A DNA stretch of 59,967 nt from Flavihumibacter solisilvae (GTDB taxonomy: Bacteria > Bacteroidota > Bacteroidia > Chitinophagales > Chitinophagaceae), in NCBI RefSeq assembly GCF_000814475.1, contig NZ_JSVC01000012.1:1-59967 (forward strand). Direction: 5' to 3'. The first letter of the stretch is position 1, and each line of letters starts with the position of its first letter. Both the position numbers and the translations under genes were made by a program. Of this stretch, positions 50,653 to 59,837 are shown piece after piece. A model generated the notes under the pieces. The model searched no databases. It saw only the letters and a program-made list of their open reading frames with translations, and was not told the DNA's origin.

Positions 50653-53600
50653 TCAGAAACTGATTTTTGCGCCGAGGTTGAAAGAACGCACGAGGGGATA
50701 TTTTCCATAATCCACACCCGGAGTCAGGTTGGCGCCATTGTTATAATCCACTTCAGGGTTGTAACCCAGGTAGTTTGTTATGGTAAACAGGTTATTCACA
50801 CCGCCGTAAACCCGAATGCCTGATATGGCTTCGTTCGTCAACCTGTCGATGCCATTGATGGTATAACCAAGCATCATGTTCGTACAGCGGAAATAAGAAC
50901 CATCCTGCAGGTAAAAAGAAGAAAGCCTGGTGCTGTTACTTTGTGTGCCACCTCTTGATGCACGATAAACCCATCCATTGCCGGGGTTGGCTTCATTGCG
51001 ATAGCGATCATTTACCACGCTGTACTGGTTTCCGGAAGCTTCCATGTTGAAGAGATAATAATCCTGTCCATCCAGTACATCGTTACCCTGGGTACCATTG
51101 AAGGATGCAGAGAAATCAAGATTCCGCCAGTTCAGTGAAATATTGAATCCATAGATGAAATCTGGGTATGGATTTCCAATTACTGTTTTGTCGTTATCAT
51201 TGATAATTCCATCGCCATTGATGTCCGTGAAATAGAGGTCACCAGGACGTAGCGGATTTGTGGAATAAGAAGAACGCGGGGGACCGGCAAGCACATAACC
51301 TTCGGGGAATGACTTGGTAGTTGGATTGTAATTAGCGTTGTCGATCGCTATATTCTTCATGTCTGACTCGCGCACCATACCGGCCACTTTCAACCCGTAG
51401 AACATGCCTACCGGCTGACCCGCAGCAGTAATGTGTGTGATGTACGAGCGTTCTGCACCGATACTGAAGATAGTGCTGGCTCCACCCATGTCAAGTACTT
51501 TGTTCTTGTTGAACGAGATGTTTCCGCTAAGGTTCAGGTTGAAATCCTTGCGAGAGATCAGGCGGCTATCGACCTGGAAGTCAAAACCGCGGTTGCGGAT
51601 CTTTGAATTGCGCAGGTTGGTCAGCACGGAAGTCGCACCGGAAACTGCGGAGAGAGACTGGTTGAACAGGAGGTCAAAAGAGCGGCTGTCATAGTAGTTA
51701 AGAATGAATGACAGGCGGCCATTAAAGAGTCCGAGGTCGGCACCGAAGTTATATTGCGATGTAGATTCCCAACCAAGGTTCTGGTCCTTGAGATCGTCTG
51801 ACCAGATAGCAGTGCTGATGGCGTTGTTACCAAGCACAACACCACCGGGATTTCCCATTACCTGTTCAAAGTTGTAGTTACCGATGTTATTGTTACCAGT
51901 CAGACCCCAGCTGGCACGCAACTTCAGGGATGTACGCGAGCCAAAAAGGTCCTGGTAAAAATCTTCTCCCGATACGTTCCAGCCAGCAGATACCGACGGG
52001 AAATTACCCCAGCGGTTATTGGGACCGAACCTGGAAGAACCATCGGTACGGAAGGTTCCCATCAGGTAATAGCGGTTGTCAAAATTGTATGATACCCTTG
52101 CGAGGTATGACAGCAGTGACCACCTGTCCTTTCCCGTTACGCCATTAAGGGAGAAATTGCTGGGGTCTGCGCCGCCTGCAGTGATCTCTTCGATCCGGTC
52201 ATTCTGGAAACCCGAAGCAGTAACATAGATCCTGTCAGTTTCAGTTTCCTGTGCGGTATAACCTGCGAGGACATCGATGTTGTGATCACCAAAGGAATTG
52301 CGGTAATTCAGGGTATATTCAGCAAGCCTGTCGACCAGTGAATAGCTTTGCGCGTTTGCACGGGCTGCTGCCTGTGCCTGTGGCGAACCCGGAGGATTGT
52401 TGCCACTGCTCAGGCTGGTGGGAATATAGTATTCGTATTTTTCATTGTAAGTCTGCACTCCCAGGTTGGCTTTGAAGACAAGACCTTTAAGTAGTTCCAG
52501 GCTCGCGTAGCCATTATACGAGCCACGGATCCCATTGCGTGAGATCTTCGTTTCTGTTGCCAGCGCTACAGGGTTTTCGATGGTCTGGTAACCATACAAT
52601 GCCTGTTTGGAAGCTGATTCATTTTTTGCGAGCGAACCATCATCATTATATGCCCTGAAGATGGGAGCATAGATCAATGCGCCCAGGATAGGGCCCTGGT
52701 GAAAACGACCTTCCAGCACTTCGCGGTTCTGCGTGGTTGTCAGTGCGATATTGGCACCCATTTTCAGTCTCCTGCTCACTTCACCATCGATATTGGCGCG
52801 AAGGTTGATCCTTTTCTGGCCGGTTGATTTAATAATACCTTCCTGGTCCTGGTAGCCGCCACTTAAGAAATAGCGCGCGCTTTTATTACCACCTGAAAAG
52901 CTCAGCGTGTGGCGTTGCATCATCGCATTCCGGTAGAGTTCGTCCTGCCAGTCGGTGTTATACTTCGGCCGGATCATTTTTTGTGTTGCGAAATCGTAAA
53001 ACTCTTCCGGGATACTGACACTGCCTGCATTGCCTACGTTTGCAACACGTGTAGCGTTGGAGTGAGAGTACATATCATCGGACCAGGCACGGCCTGAATT
53101 GACCATCAGGTCACGATATGTTCCATTACGGGCGTCGATCAGGAGATCAACAAACTGGTCAGAATTGAGCAGGTCAACTTTCTTGCTCAGCTGGTTAAGT
53201 CCGCCCTGGAAATCGTATTCAAATTTTCCTTTCCCTTCTTTGCCACGCTTCGTAGTGATGAGTACGACGCCACCGGAAGCGCGTGAACCGTAGATAGCAG
53301 CAGAAGCTGCGTCTTTAAGGATCTCTATGGATTCGATATCATTGGGATTGATGAATACATCGTTGCTTGCAGCAGGATAGCCGTCAATCACATACAAGGG
53401 ATCAGAGCTGGCATTGATGGACCCGATACCGCGCACCCTCACCTTAGCACCTTCGTACGGAGCACCGCTCACCTGGGAGATCTGCACGCCCGCTACTTTA
53501 CCAATGAGGCTTTGTCCCACTGTTGGGGCAGAAGTATTCAGCTCTTTTGCTTTAACACTGGAAATGGCGCCGGTAACGTCTGATTTGCGCAAACGCTGGT

Positions 53601-54009
53601 AGCCCACTGCCACCACCTCTTCCAGTTCGTCACTGGACTGGTCCAGCCGCACCATCAGCATACCGCCGACAGGCACTTTCATTTCTTTACGCTTTAATCC
53701 TACCCCGGAAAATAAAAGGTTCGAGCCCTGCGGTGCCATCAGCACGAAATTTCCGGTAGAATCGGTAATTGTAGCCCTGGAGCTACCATTCACAGCTACG
53801 GTCACACTTTGAATCGGGTTCCCCTTTGCGTCTGTTACGACTCCCGATACCCGAACCTCTGTTTGCTGGAAATACCCGTAAAGGCCGACGGGAGATCCTG
53901 CCCGGACCACTACGGGCATATAACAGGTGGCCAGGGCCAATCCTGCCGAAATGGTCAGTTTACGGGCACGAAGTGCCGCGCCAATCTTTGGCGTTGATTT
54001 TGGTTTCAT
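50653..54009 (-). CDS. SusC/RagA-family TonB-dependent transporter (second locus)
   Basis: An 1118-residue outer-membrane transporter. An N-terminal basic and hydrophobic segment (about 1-37) serves as a signal peptide. A carboxypeptidase-regulatory-like domain (VSGVVTDAKGNPIQSVTV, from about 53) and a TonB-box-like EEVVAVGYQ (about 130) follow. The plug carries ILKDAASAAIYGSRASGGV, and the barrel ends GAKISF. No STN domain is present. It starts 20 bases after the beta-propeller gene and is followed by SusD at 17 bases, so it appears to be the third gene of a four-gene operon. Confidence 0.94.
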   Translation of the reverse strand: MKPKSTPKIGAALRARKLTISAGLALATCYMPVVVRAGSPVGLYGYFQQTEVRVSGVVTDAKGNPIQSVTVAVNGSSRATITDSTGNFVLMAPQGSNLLFSGVGLKRKEMKVPVGGMLMVRLDQSSDELEEVVAVGYQRLRKSDVTGAISSVKAKELNTSAPTVGQSLIGKVAGVQISQVSGAPYEGAKVRVRGIGSINASSDPLYVIDGYPAASNDVFINPNDIESIEILKDAASAAIYGSRASGGVVLITTKRGKEGKGKFEYDFQGGLNQLSKKVDLLNSDQFVDLLIDARNGTYRDLMVNSGRAWSDDMYSHSNATRVANVGNAGSVSIPEEFYDFATQKMIRPKYNTDWQDELYRNAMMQRHTLSFSGGNKSARYFLSGGYQDQEGIIKSTGQKRINLRANIDGEVSRRLKMGANIALTTTQNREVLEGRFHQGPILGALIYAPIFRAYNDDGSLAKNESASKQALYGYQTIENPVALATETKISRNGIRGSYNGYASLELLKGLVFKANLGVQTYNEKYEYYIPTSLSSGNNPPGSPQAQAAARANAQSYSLVDRLAEYTLNYRNSFGDHNIDVLAGYTAQETETDRIYVTASGFQNDRIEEITAGGADPSNFSLNGVTGKDRWSLLSYLARVSYNFDNRYYLMGTFRTDGSSRFGPNNRWGNFPSVSAGWNVSGEDFYQDLFGSRTSLKLRASWGLTGNNNIGNYNFEQVMGNPGGVVLGNNAISTAIWSDDLKDQNLGWESTSQYNFGADLGLFNGRLSFILNYYDSRSFDLLFNQSLSAVSGATSVLTNLRNSKIRNRGFDFQVDSRLISRKDFNLNLSGNISFNKNKVLDMGGASTIFSIGAERSYITHITAAGQPVGMFYGLKVAGMVRESDMKNIAIDNANYNPTTKSFPEGYVLAGPPRSSYSTNPLRPGDLYFTDINGDGIINDNDKTVIGNPYPDFIYGFNISLNWRNLDFSASFNGTQGNDVLDGQDYYLFNMEASGNQYSVVNDRYRNEANPGNGWVYRASRGGTQSNSTRLSSFYLQDGSYFRCTNMMLGYTINGIDRLTNEAISGIRVYGGVNNLFTITNYLGYNPEVDYNNGANLTPGVDYGKYPLVRSFNLGAKISF

Positions 54010-54029
54010 ATTGTAATTGCTATAGTCTG

Positions 54030-54917
54030 CTAAGGATTGAATTGCAGCAGGTGAACATTTTCTTTCCGGGAAGACGTTACCGCGATCCCGGATCTTTTTT
54101 CATCCATGATGAAGCCTTCGAGCTCATCCTGTTTATCAAAATCATATTGGCGAATGATATGCTGTTCTCCTGCATTGATGGATTTTTCCAGGTCCAGGAA
54201 GCTAAGTCGCCATTGTCTTCCTTCTATTTTATTTTGTACGAGTACAAGGACATTTTTGTTTGGGATCCAGTACAGGTTCTGAACCCAGGGACCGCACTTG
54301 AATTTCTTGAACAGTACCCCGGGAGATGAAGACTTCGACGATTTCTTCAACATAACAGGGTCGTACAGCCGAACCTCGTTTTCCCTGTTGCCATAGTCTG
54401 CTGTGGCAACAAACCATTTGTCTTTAAACCTGATGGCCTCGGGCCTGCTGCCCTGGATGCAGGCATCGTCATCGATCGTATTGATGATGTTTCCATCCAG
54501 TGTACCAGTGGCCAGGAGTCCCTTCCAGTTAACACAGAAGATCTCTGCTTTCCAGAGGGTTCCCTCTTTGTTCAGGCGTGTACTGTTTCCGATAAAAACG
54601 GTATCGTTACCCGGTTGGTGGGCGATACCTGTGGGATGGTTTATGATGTCTTTCCCCTCAATTGTCAGCTTCAATTCTTTGCCTGTCCATCGCAATGAAT
54701 CTTTTGTTCGATGAAACTCACGGATCATACCGATCTCGCGATCGCCGTACAGGTAGGTTTTGCCATTGATAAAAGACAGGCCCTGGCAAGCTCCCAGTGA
54801 ATCGATGGTAAAAGACCGCTTAACAGTTGCTTCCGGTATATCCGGTGTGGGTTTTTTACCTGCGACCAGTGAAATGACGAAAAGTAGGGCAACGAAAATA
54901 TTGATGATCGTTTTCAT
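54030..54917 (-). CDS. Secreted beta-propeller-like protein of unknown function
   Basis: A 295-residue protein. The ATG at 54917 opens a signal peptide (MKTIINIFVALLFVISLVAG), one base after the upstream stop; the longer reading from 55052 lies inside the upstream gene and is rejected. The remainder is beta-strand rich with blade-like repeats (LSFINGKTYLYGDREIGMIRE, quoted in part; GIAHQPGNDTVFIGNST; RFKDKWFVATADYGNRENEV; LEGFIMDEKRSGIAVTSS). A six-bladed SdiA-regulated- or phytase-like propeller would fit. I cannot name the family. It lies between a DUF218 protein and SusC, so a surface or periplasmic ligand-binding or hydrolase role is conceivable. Confidence 0.7.
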   Translation of the reverse strand: MKTIINIFVALLFVISLVAGKKPTPDIPEATVKRSFTIDSLGACQGLSFINGKTYLYGDREIGMIREFHRTKDSLRWTGKELKLTIEGKDIINHPTGIAHQPGNDTVFIGNSTRLNKEGTLWKAEIFCVNWKGLLATGTLDGNIINTIDDDACIQGSRPEAIRFKDKWFVATADYGNRENEVRLYDPVMLKKSSKSSSPGVLFKKFKCGPWVQNLYWIPNKNVLVLVQNKIEGRQWRLSFLDLEKSINAGEQHIIRQYDFDKQDELEGFIMDEKRSGIAVTSSRKENVHLLQFNP

Positions 54918-54918
54918 G

Positions 54919-56199
54919 TTATGGATCGAGCGGTTCGGTTGGATTAATGTGAAGAGCTTCAAGGAGTGGGTAGAATACTGTAGTTGTAGAAGACAGTCGC
55001 TCCGCATTCCGGAATGGAACCATGCCCAGCTCCTTCTGGCAACGCTTATCAAGACCTTTGTCCGTTATGTAATAACTCTGTGAACTGGCCGTAGCAACCA
55101 GTCCCGGTTTTTCAAACGGCATGCCATAATGATAGATCAGCCGGGCTGCATTGCGCATATTGGTAGTCGTGTGCCGCGCATGTGGCTCCAAGATGATGGC
55201 GTTTTCCGGGATGTTCAGCTTTTCTATAAGGTAGCGTTTCATCTCCAGTGCCTCACTAAACTTGGTTTTATAAGGGTGTACGCGACCGCCTGAAACAATG
55301 ATAAATGGGGCCATCCCCTCGCGGTAGCGCGCTGCTGCTATCCGGCAACGGATCATCCCACCGGCGCTGAGTTCTGTTTCCCTGTCGTCGGGACCAGCGC
55401 CTGGTACCAGGATGACAGAATACTTAAATTTCTTCCAATCGATCGTTTTGATCTTTTGAATGGCAGGCCTGTTAACTGTTTCCGTCATAGGTTCAAAGTC
55501 AGCCATTTCATTTCTACCGTTCACTTCGAGATATAACAATGCCCCTGACATTGAAGGCTGGAAAAATGATACTTGGTCTGCTGATTCCTCCTTAATAGTT
55601 TCCAGTACTTCGTAATAAAGACGCGAAGTGCTTTTCTTTGAAAGATCAAAACTGATAGAATCAATCAGCGGGTAGTTGGGTTTGTTACCACGGCCGTAGA
55701 CACCGAGAACGAAGTTGATGCCGTTCGCATCCTGTTCCCATGCTTTAACTATGAGATCACGTGGCGACATTGAAGAATACAGGTAGTATGCTCCGGAGGG
55801 AATGAGATGAATCCGCACCAGGTCTCCAATCGCGTTATTGTCAGCGTAAAGAGCTGACAACCGTTCGCCGGCAAGTTTAATTTCAGCCGGCGTAAAGACT
55901 AGCGAAGATGGGTAACAACGTGCGGAATCGCCACATTGTGCCAGGCTGGTTTTGATTGCGTTTATCCGATCTTTGGCCAGAGAAGCAAGAACCTCATCCG
56001 CAGCCAGCATTCTCCTGACAGCAGGATCATGTTGTAACAGGCTTAGGAAATAGTAGTTCTTGATTTGAGCAACATCAGCATTGATTGATTGATATGTTGC
56101 GGATGGTCCAACAGCTTTGACTGTTGCATACTTTGGCTGTGAGTATGCGATAAGACAGAGCGGGAAAACGAACAACACCAGGAAGAGCCTCGCACGCAT
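54919..56199 (-). CDS. DUF218 (YdcF/SanA-like) family protein, secreted
   Basis: A 426-residue protein with a signal peptide (about 1-20, ending AYSQ). A helical domain (about 25-250) is followed by a DUF218 domain (about 262-400). The latter has VILVPGAGPDDRETELSAGG (quoted in part), the FIIVSGGRVHP strand-loop, and ILEPHARHTTTNMRNA with its conserved Glu, His and Asn. DUF218 proteins include SanA, ElyC and YdcF, linked to envelope and peptidoglycan precursor metabolism, and a SAM-binding fold. Fusion to a large N-terminal helical domain and co-transcription with SusC/SusD are less usual. It is the first gene of the unit. Confidence 0.82.
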   Translation of the reverse strand: MRARLFLVLFVFPLCLIAYSQPKYATVKAVGPSATYQSINADVAQIKNYYFLSLLQHDPAVRRMLAADEVLASLAKDRINAIKTSLAQCGDSARCYPSSLVFTPAEIKLAGERLSALYADNNAIGDLVRIHLIPSGAYYLYSSMSPRDLIVKAWEQDANGINFVLGVYGRGNKPNYPLIDSISFDLSKKSTSRLYYEVLETIKEESADQVSFFQPSMSGALLYLEVNGRNEMADFEPMTETVNRPAIQKIKTIDWKKFKYSVILVPGAGPDDRETELSAGGMIRCRIAAARYREGMAPFIIVSGGRVHPYKTKFSEALEMKRYLIEKLNIPENAIILEPHARHTTTNMRNAARLIYHYGMPFEKPGLVATASSQSYYITDKGLDKRCQKELGMVPFRNAERLSSTTTVFYPLLEALHINPTEPLDP

Positions 56200-56326
56200 A
56201 GAACAGTTGTTTGATTCGGGTGCAAAGTGAAAGATTGAATGTTAACAGATCATTACGGCAATATTAATTGTTGAGTTGACCTTTATTAATAAAATAATAA
56301 TTTCAGATTTCAAAACTTTCAACAAT

Positions 56327-56827
56327 ATGACTTCGGCTCCTTTCAGAATTGAAACCCTCAACAAGAAAATATTGCTCGGGATTAAACTTGAAATGTCGCT
56401 GGCCCAGAACCAGACGGGCGAGTTATGGCGGAGTTTCATGCTCAGGCGCAAAGAGATCAATAATGCAGTGGGAAAAGATTTGTATTCATTGCAGGAGTAT
56501 GGTGCGGATTATTTTAAGGCCTTCAGGCTTGAGAACCAGTTTGTAAAATGGGCAGCGGTGGAAGTGAGTGATGCCACTGCAATACCGGAAGCTATGGAAG
56601 CACTTCAGCTACAAGGCGGCTTGTACGCTGTATTCACGTATATAGGATCATCTAACGACACGCAAATTTTTCAATATATTTATTCTGAATGGCTGCCCAC
56701 ATCTGGCTACGACCTGGATGACAGGCCTCACTTCGAAGTGCTGGGAGAAAAATATAAAAATAATAGCCCGGATTCGGAGGAAGAGATCTGGATTCCCATA
56801 AAACACAAACATGGCGTACAGGAATAA
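56327..56827 (+). CDS. GyrI-like effector-binding domain protein
   Basis: A 166-residue small-molecule-binding protein like the C-terminal domain of AraC/Rob and GyrI (SOUL-related fold). The ATG at 56327 is preferred to the TTG at 56276. Landmarks are LWRSFMLRRKEINN (about 33-46), EYGADYF, GLYAVFTYIG and IYSEWLPTSGYDLDDRPHFEVLG (quoted in part), ending EEIWIPIK. It lacks a DNA-binding domain. It overlaps the cupin gene by 17 bases. It probably binds a hydrophobic ligand; function unknown. Confidence 0.87.
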   Translation: MTSAPFRIETLNKKILLGIKLEMSLAQNQTGELWRSFMLRRKEINNAVGKDLYSLQEYGADYFKAFRLENQFVKWAAVEVSDATAIPEAMEALQLQGGLYAVFTYIGSSNDTQIFQYIYSEWLPTSGYDLDDRPHFEVLGEKYKNNSPDSEEEIWIPIKHKHGVQE

Positions 56828-57362
56828 ATCCATAAGCAATAAACCTGCAGGAGTAGACATCAACTTTCTGCAAACATCCAAAGACACAAATGGTGCGTTG
56901 CTTGAGGTGCAGGCTACTTACCACCCGCGGTCTAAGGAACCGGTTGTCCATTATCATCCCGTTCAAACCGAATTATTTACAGTCATTTCAGGAGAACTGA
57001 CGGTCAGGCTTAGTGGGAAACCGGTCATTCTTAAGCAAGGCGAGCAGCTGGAAATAAAGCCGAAAACTGTTCATTCAATGTGGAATAACTCCTGTGAACA
57101 AACCGTGGTAAACTGGAAAGTACAGCCCGCTATGAATACGGAATATTTCATGGAGACAACAGCGGGATTAGCAACTGAAGGGAAGACAGACCCGGAAGGA
57201 ATGCCGGGAATATTGCAATCCGCCCTGATGGCCAACCATTTCTCCCGTGAGTTCCGGATGGCGACACTCCCATTCCCTATCCAGCAGATTGCTTTTATTT
57301 TCCTTGTTCCATTGGCCATTTTGTTTGGCTATAAGGCCGTATACAGTAAGTATGTGGATTGA
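56811..57362 (+). CDS. Cupin-domain protein with C-terminal membrane helix
   Basis: A 183-residue protein. The cupin fold (about 28-115) has metal-ligand candidates His47, His49 and Glu54 in VVHYHPVQTE and His88 in PKTVHSMW. A C-terminal hydrophobic helix (about 160-178) suggests membrane attachment, which is uncommon for small cupins. It overlaps the GyrI-like gene by 17 bases. The following gene has its own ATG 48 bases after the stop. Catalytic activity, if any, is unknown. Confidence 0.85.
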   Translation: MAYRNKSISNKPAGVDINFLQTSKDTNGALLEVQATYHPRSKEPVVHYHPVQTELFTVISGELTVRLSGKPVILKQGEQLEIKPKTVHSMWNNSCEQTVVNWKVQPAMNTEYFMETTAGLATEGKTDPEGMPGILQSALMANHFSREFRMATLPFPIQQIAFIFLVPLAILFGYKAVYSKYVD

Positions 57363-57409
57363 TTTACCGTTTCTGTTTAATTTCATCAAACTCACACAAC
57401 GTTTATAAT

Positions 57410-58135
57410 ATGGTTGAAATGGAAAAACGGCCATTCCTGACTGCTGAGTGGCGCAAGCTAGCAATGGCCAATTATGTTATCGACCCCAGCCTGCTCGCTC
57501 CTTACCTGCCGTATAAAACGGAACCAGATCTATGGAATGGGAAATGTTATGTAAGCCTTGTAGGTTTCAGATTTTTGAATACGAGATTGAAGGGTTACAG
57601 TATTCCCTTTCACCAAAACTTCGAGGAAATCAACCTGCGTTTTTATGTGACTTATAAATCGGGCAATGAACAGAAACGCGGCGTCTGCTTTATAAAAGAG
57701 ATAGTACCACGGCCTGCACTAACATTCGTTGCGAATACTATCTATAAGGAAAATTACGTAACGCTGCCGACGAAGCATGAGTGGGTCAGGGACAAAGATT
57801 CGTTGCAGGTGGTATATGGTTGGAAGAATAAGGGAAGTTGGGACAGCTTTTCTGTTACTGCAAATGGCTTTGCCAGGGACATAGAAGCTGGAGGTGATGA
57901 AGAGTTCATTACCGAACATTACTGGGGCTACACCCGTCTTGGTAATAAAGTCACTTCAGAGTACCAGGTTGCTCATCCACGCTGGCAGGTGTACCCGATC
58001 AAAGATCATGCGATCAATGTACAGTTTGAAAAACTATACGGAAAACAATTCGGTGTGCTCGATGAGCTTCAACCCGAATCTGTAATGCTTGCGGAAGGGT
58101 CGGCAATCTCAGTATTGGGCGCGGCCAAAATCTGA
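57410..58135 (+). CDS. DUF2071 (YqjF-like) family protein
   Basis: A 241-residue cytoplasmic protein of the acetoacetate-decarboxylase-like DUF2071 group. FLTAEWRKLAMANYVIDPSL (about 8-27), YVSLVGFRFLNTRLKG, NEQKRGVCFIKEIVPRP and the late FITEHYWGYT are characteristic. The start ATG at 57410 (or 57419) is preferred over the upstream TTG, which overlaps the cupin stop. Function unknown. It is convergent with an alpha/beta hydrolase gene 3 bases away. Confidence 0.87.
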   Translation: MVEMEKRPFLTAEWRKLAMANYVIDPSLLAPYLPYKTEPDLWNGKCYVSLVGFRFLNTRLKGYSIPFHQNFEEINLRFYVTYKSGNEQKRGVCFIKEIVPRPALTFVANTIYKENYVTLPTKHEWVRDKDSLQVVYGWKNKGSWDSFSVTANGFARDIEAGGDEEFITEHYWGYTRLGNKVTSEYQVAHPRWQVYPIKDHAINVQFEKLYGKQFGVLDELQPESVMLAEGSAISVLGAAKI

Positions 58136-58138
58136 CAA

Positions 58139-59008
58139 CTATTTCTGAATTCTGACAAAAGAATTGATGTATTCGGCAGACAGCTCCGGGTATTGATGCT
58201 GCGGTCCATGGCCTGACTGTGGAAACACAATGAGTTGGGCGCCTGGGATTTCACCAATAAGTGGATACCAGTTCTTCACGTGAACACTGGTGTCGTTATC
58301 GCCGCAGATGATTAACATGGGCGTTTTGCTTTCGGTAAGCTGTTTTCTGCGGCTGGCGCTATCTGCTTTAAATCCTTCTGCTCCTTTAAAGTATTCCATG
58401 AAAATATCCATCGTTGACGGGATGTGAGTCACTACATCGGGTCGACTGTAAATTCGTTCGCGCGACATGCGTGCTGCAAGCCTGCTTTCTTCCGATGCAG
58501 GTTCGAAAAAAAGGATCTCCTCATCTTCCAGATCATTGATCGCCTTCAATGCGCGGTCTACCCAGAACTGGTTGATCAGAACTTCATTTTTGCCGGGTGG
58601 ATTGGTACCAACAAGGATAGCATGTGTTACCATATCCGGAAAATCGAGGAGTGTAGCCTGAGTTACAAACCCGCCCCATGACCAGCCGAGCATTGCAAAC
58701 CGGCTAAGCCCGATCGCTGAAGTAAAATCCCTCACAAATTGCGCAAGTTCCTTAAAGTCGGTTGGCAGCTTCCCCTCGGAATAGCCGATACCAGGGTAGT
58801 CAAATAACACGAGGCGATTCGACGTGGATAACTGGTCCAGGAATAAAGGATCCCACGTATCGAGTGTACCGCGCATCCTGTTGGCCAGCAGTATCGGGGT
58901 GCCAGTCCCAAACTCCCTGTATGCAATCCGATCCCCATATACATTTACGAATAAGGTTGGTACAGAAGCTGCAGAAAATTCGACTACCTCCTGAATTACG
59001 GTTTCCAT
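58139..59008 (-). CDS. Alpha/beta hydrolase
   Basis: A 289-residue cytoplasmic alpha/beta-hydrolase with a Ser nucleophile in MLGWSWGG (about residue 120). Asp is in ICGDNDTSV and His in SGHGPQHQYP near the C-terminus, giving a full catalytic triad. YPGIGYSEG follows the oxyanion region. There is no signal peptide. Relatives include esterases and proline iminopeptidase-like enzymes; substrate unknown. Confidence 0.88.
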   Translation of the reverse strand: METVIQEVVEFSAASVPTLFVNVYGDRIAYREFGTGTPILLANRMRGTLDTWDPLFLDQLSTSNRLVLFDYPGIGYSEGKLPTDFKELAQFVRDFTSAIGLSRFAMLGWSWGGFVTQATLLDFPDMVTHAILVGTNPPGKNEVLINQFWVDRALKAINDLEDEEILFFEPASEESRLAARMSRERIYSRPDVVTHIPSTMDIFMEYFKGAEGFKADSASRRKQLTESKTPMLIICGDNDTSVHVKNWYPLIGEIPGAQLIVFPQSGHGPQHQYPELSAEYINSFVRIQK

Positions 59009-59163
59009 AAATTGTTCTTTCGCTAAAGGTAGCCGGGAACTCAGGCGAAAAGAATGTATTTAAGCGCACAAAGCATGTCTGAAGTCGGCTAAAAATAAAG
59101 ATGAACACAGGAATGATCCCGCTTGCTAATGCAAAGCAGTTTTATTATTTTAATCACATAACC

Positions 59164-59832
59164 ATGAAACGTATGAAAGTCATTGCCCTGTTTTTTGCCA
59201 TGTTATGTTTCCAGGCTGTGCTGGGACAAAGGGATATTCAAAATTTTATGGATAGCACCATTCAAAGTTTACATGAAAAGGGATGTGATTCTATAGTTGG
59301 CATTTCTTACAGACGTTGGAATTACCCAGGCCAGGACACCATTCCAGGATTCGGTGATGTTATGATTTATGCCGAAGGCTACTTGCTATACAAGCATCAC
59401 AATAAATGTTATAGCCAGAAGTTTATCGACTTTATTTACAGTGACGGTGACGCCGCAAACGGCACCTTTTTAGCGAGTATTCCATTAGAGTTAAAAAATG
59501 AGAACTTTTTCGCGTTACTCAGAAGAGATATAAACCAGATTCGTTTCGAAGAAGTATATCCCTATATATATACAGTGATTGACCCTGCAAGTAAGCACAT
59601 CGCGTATGAAAAACTCACGCCTAGCCATGAAACAAATTATCTCCTGACATTCCAAATAAATGACGAAGCGATCATCAAGCATGTGAATCCAGATCATATT
59701 TTGGAGCGATGGGCAAAAGAATTACCAAAAAACCTTAATTACAATCACAATGCATCTACAAAGTTGGTCCAGTACTTTAACGACCTGGTTGAATGGATAT
59801 TTATCGTGGAGAATAACTTCAAATATGAGTAG
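59164..59832 (+). CDS. Secreted hypothetical protein
   Basis: A 222-residue protein with a signal peptide starting at the ATG at 59164 (MKRMKVIALFFAMLCF, cleavage near VLGQ). The longer in-frame start at 59101 would bury the signal and is rejected. The mature part is mixed alpha/beta with no recognised motif (IVGISYRRWNYPGQDT; MIYAEGYLLYKHHNKCYSQKF, quoted in part). Codon use looks like its neighbours. No function can be assigned. Confidence 0.65.
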   Translation: MKRMKVIALFFAMLCFQAVLGQRDIQNFMDSTIQSLHEKGCDSIVGISYRRWNYPGQDTIPGFGDVMIYAEGYLLYKHHNKCYSQKFIDFIYSDGDAANGTFLASIPLELKNENFFALLRRDINQIRFEEVYPYIYTVIDPASKHIAYEKLTPSHETNYLLTFQINDEAIIKHVNPDHILERWAKELPKNLNYNHNASTKLVQYFNDLVEWIFIVENNFKYE

Positions 59833-59837
59833 GCAAA

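Noticed and set aside
54918-55052. N-terminal 45-residue extension of the beta-propeller protein
   Set aside because: It would lie entirely within the DUF218 gene; the ATG at 54917 begins a signal peptide one base after the upstream stop.
56282-56293. AT-only palindrome TTTATTAATAAA as an operator
   Set aside because: Perfect but built only of A and T in an AT-rich divergent promoter region; likely to occur by chance and not repeated nearby.
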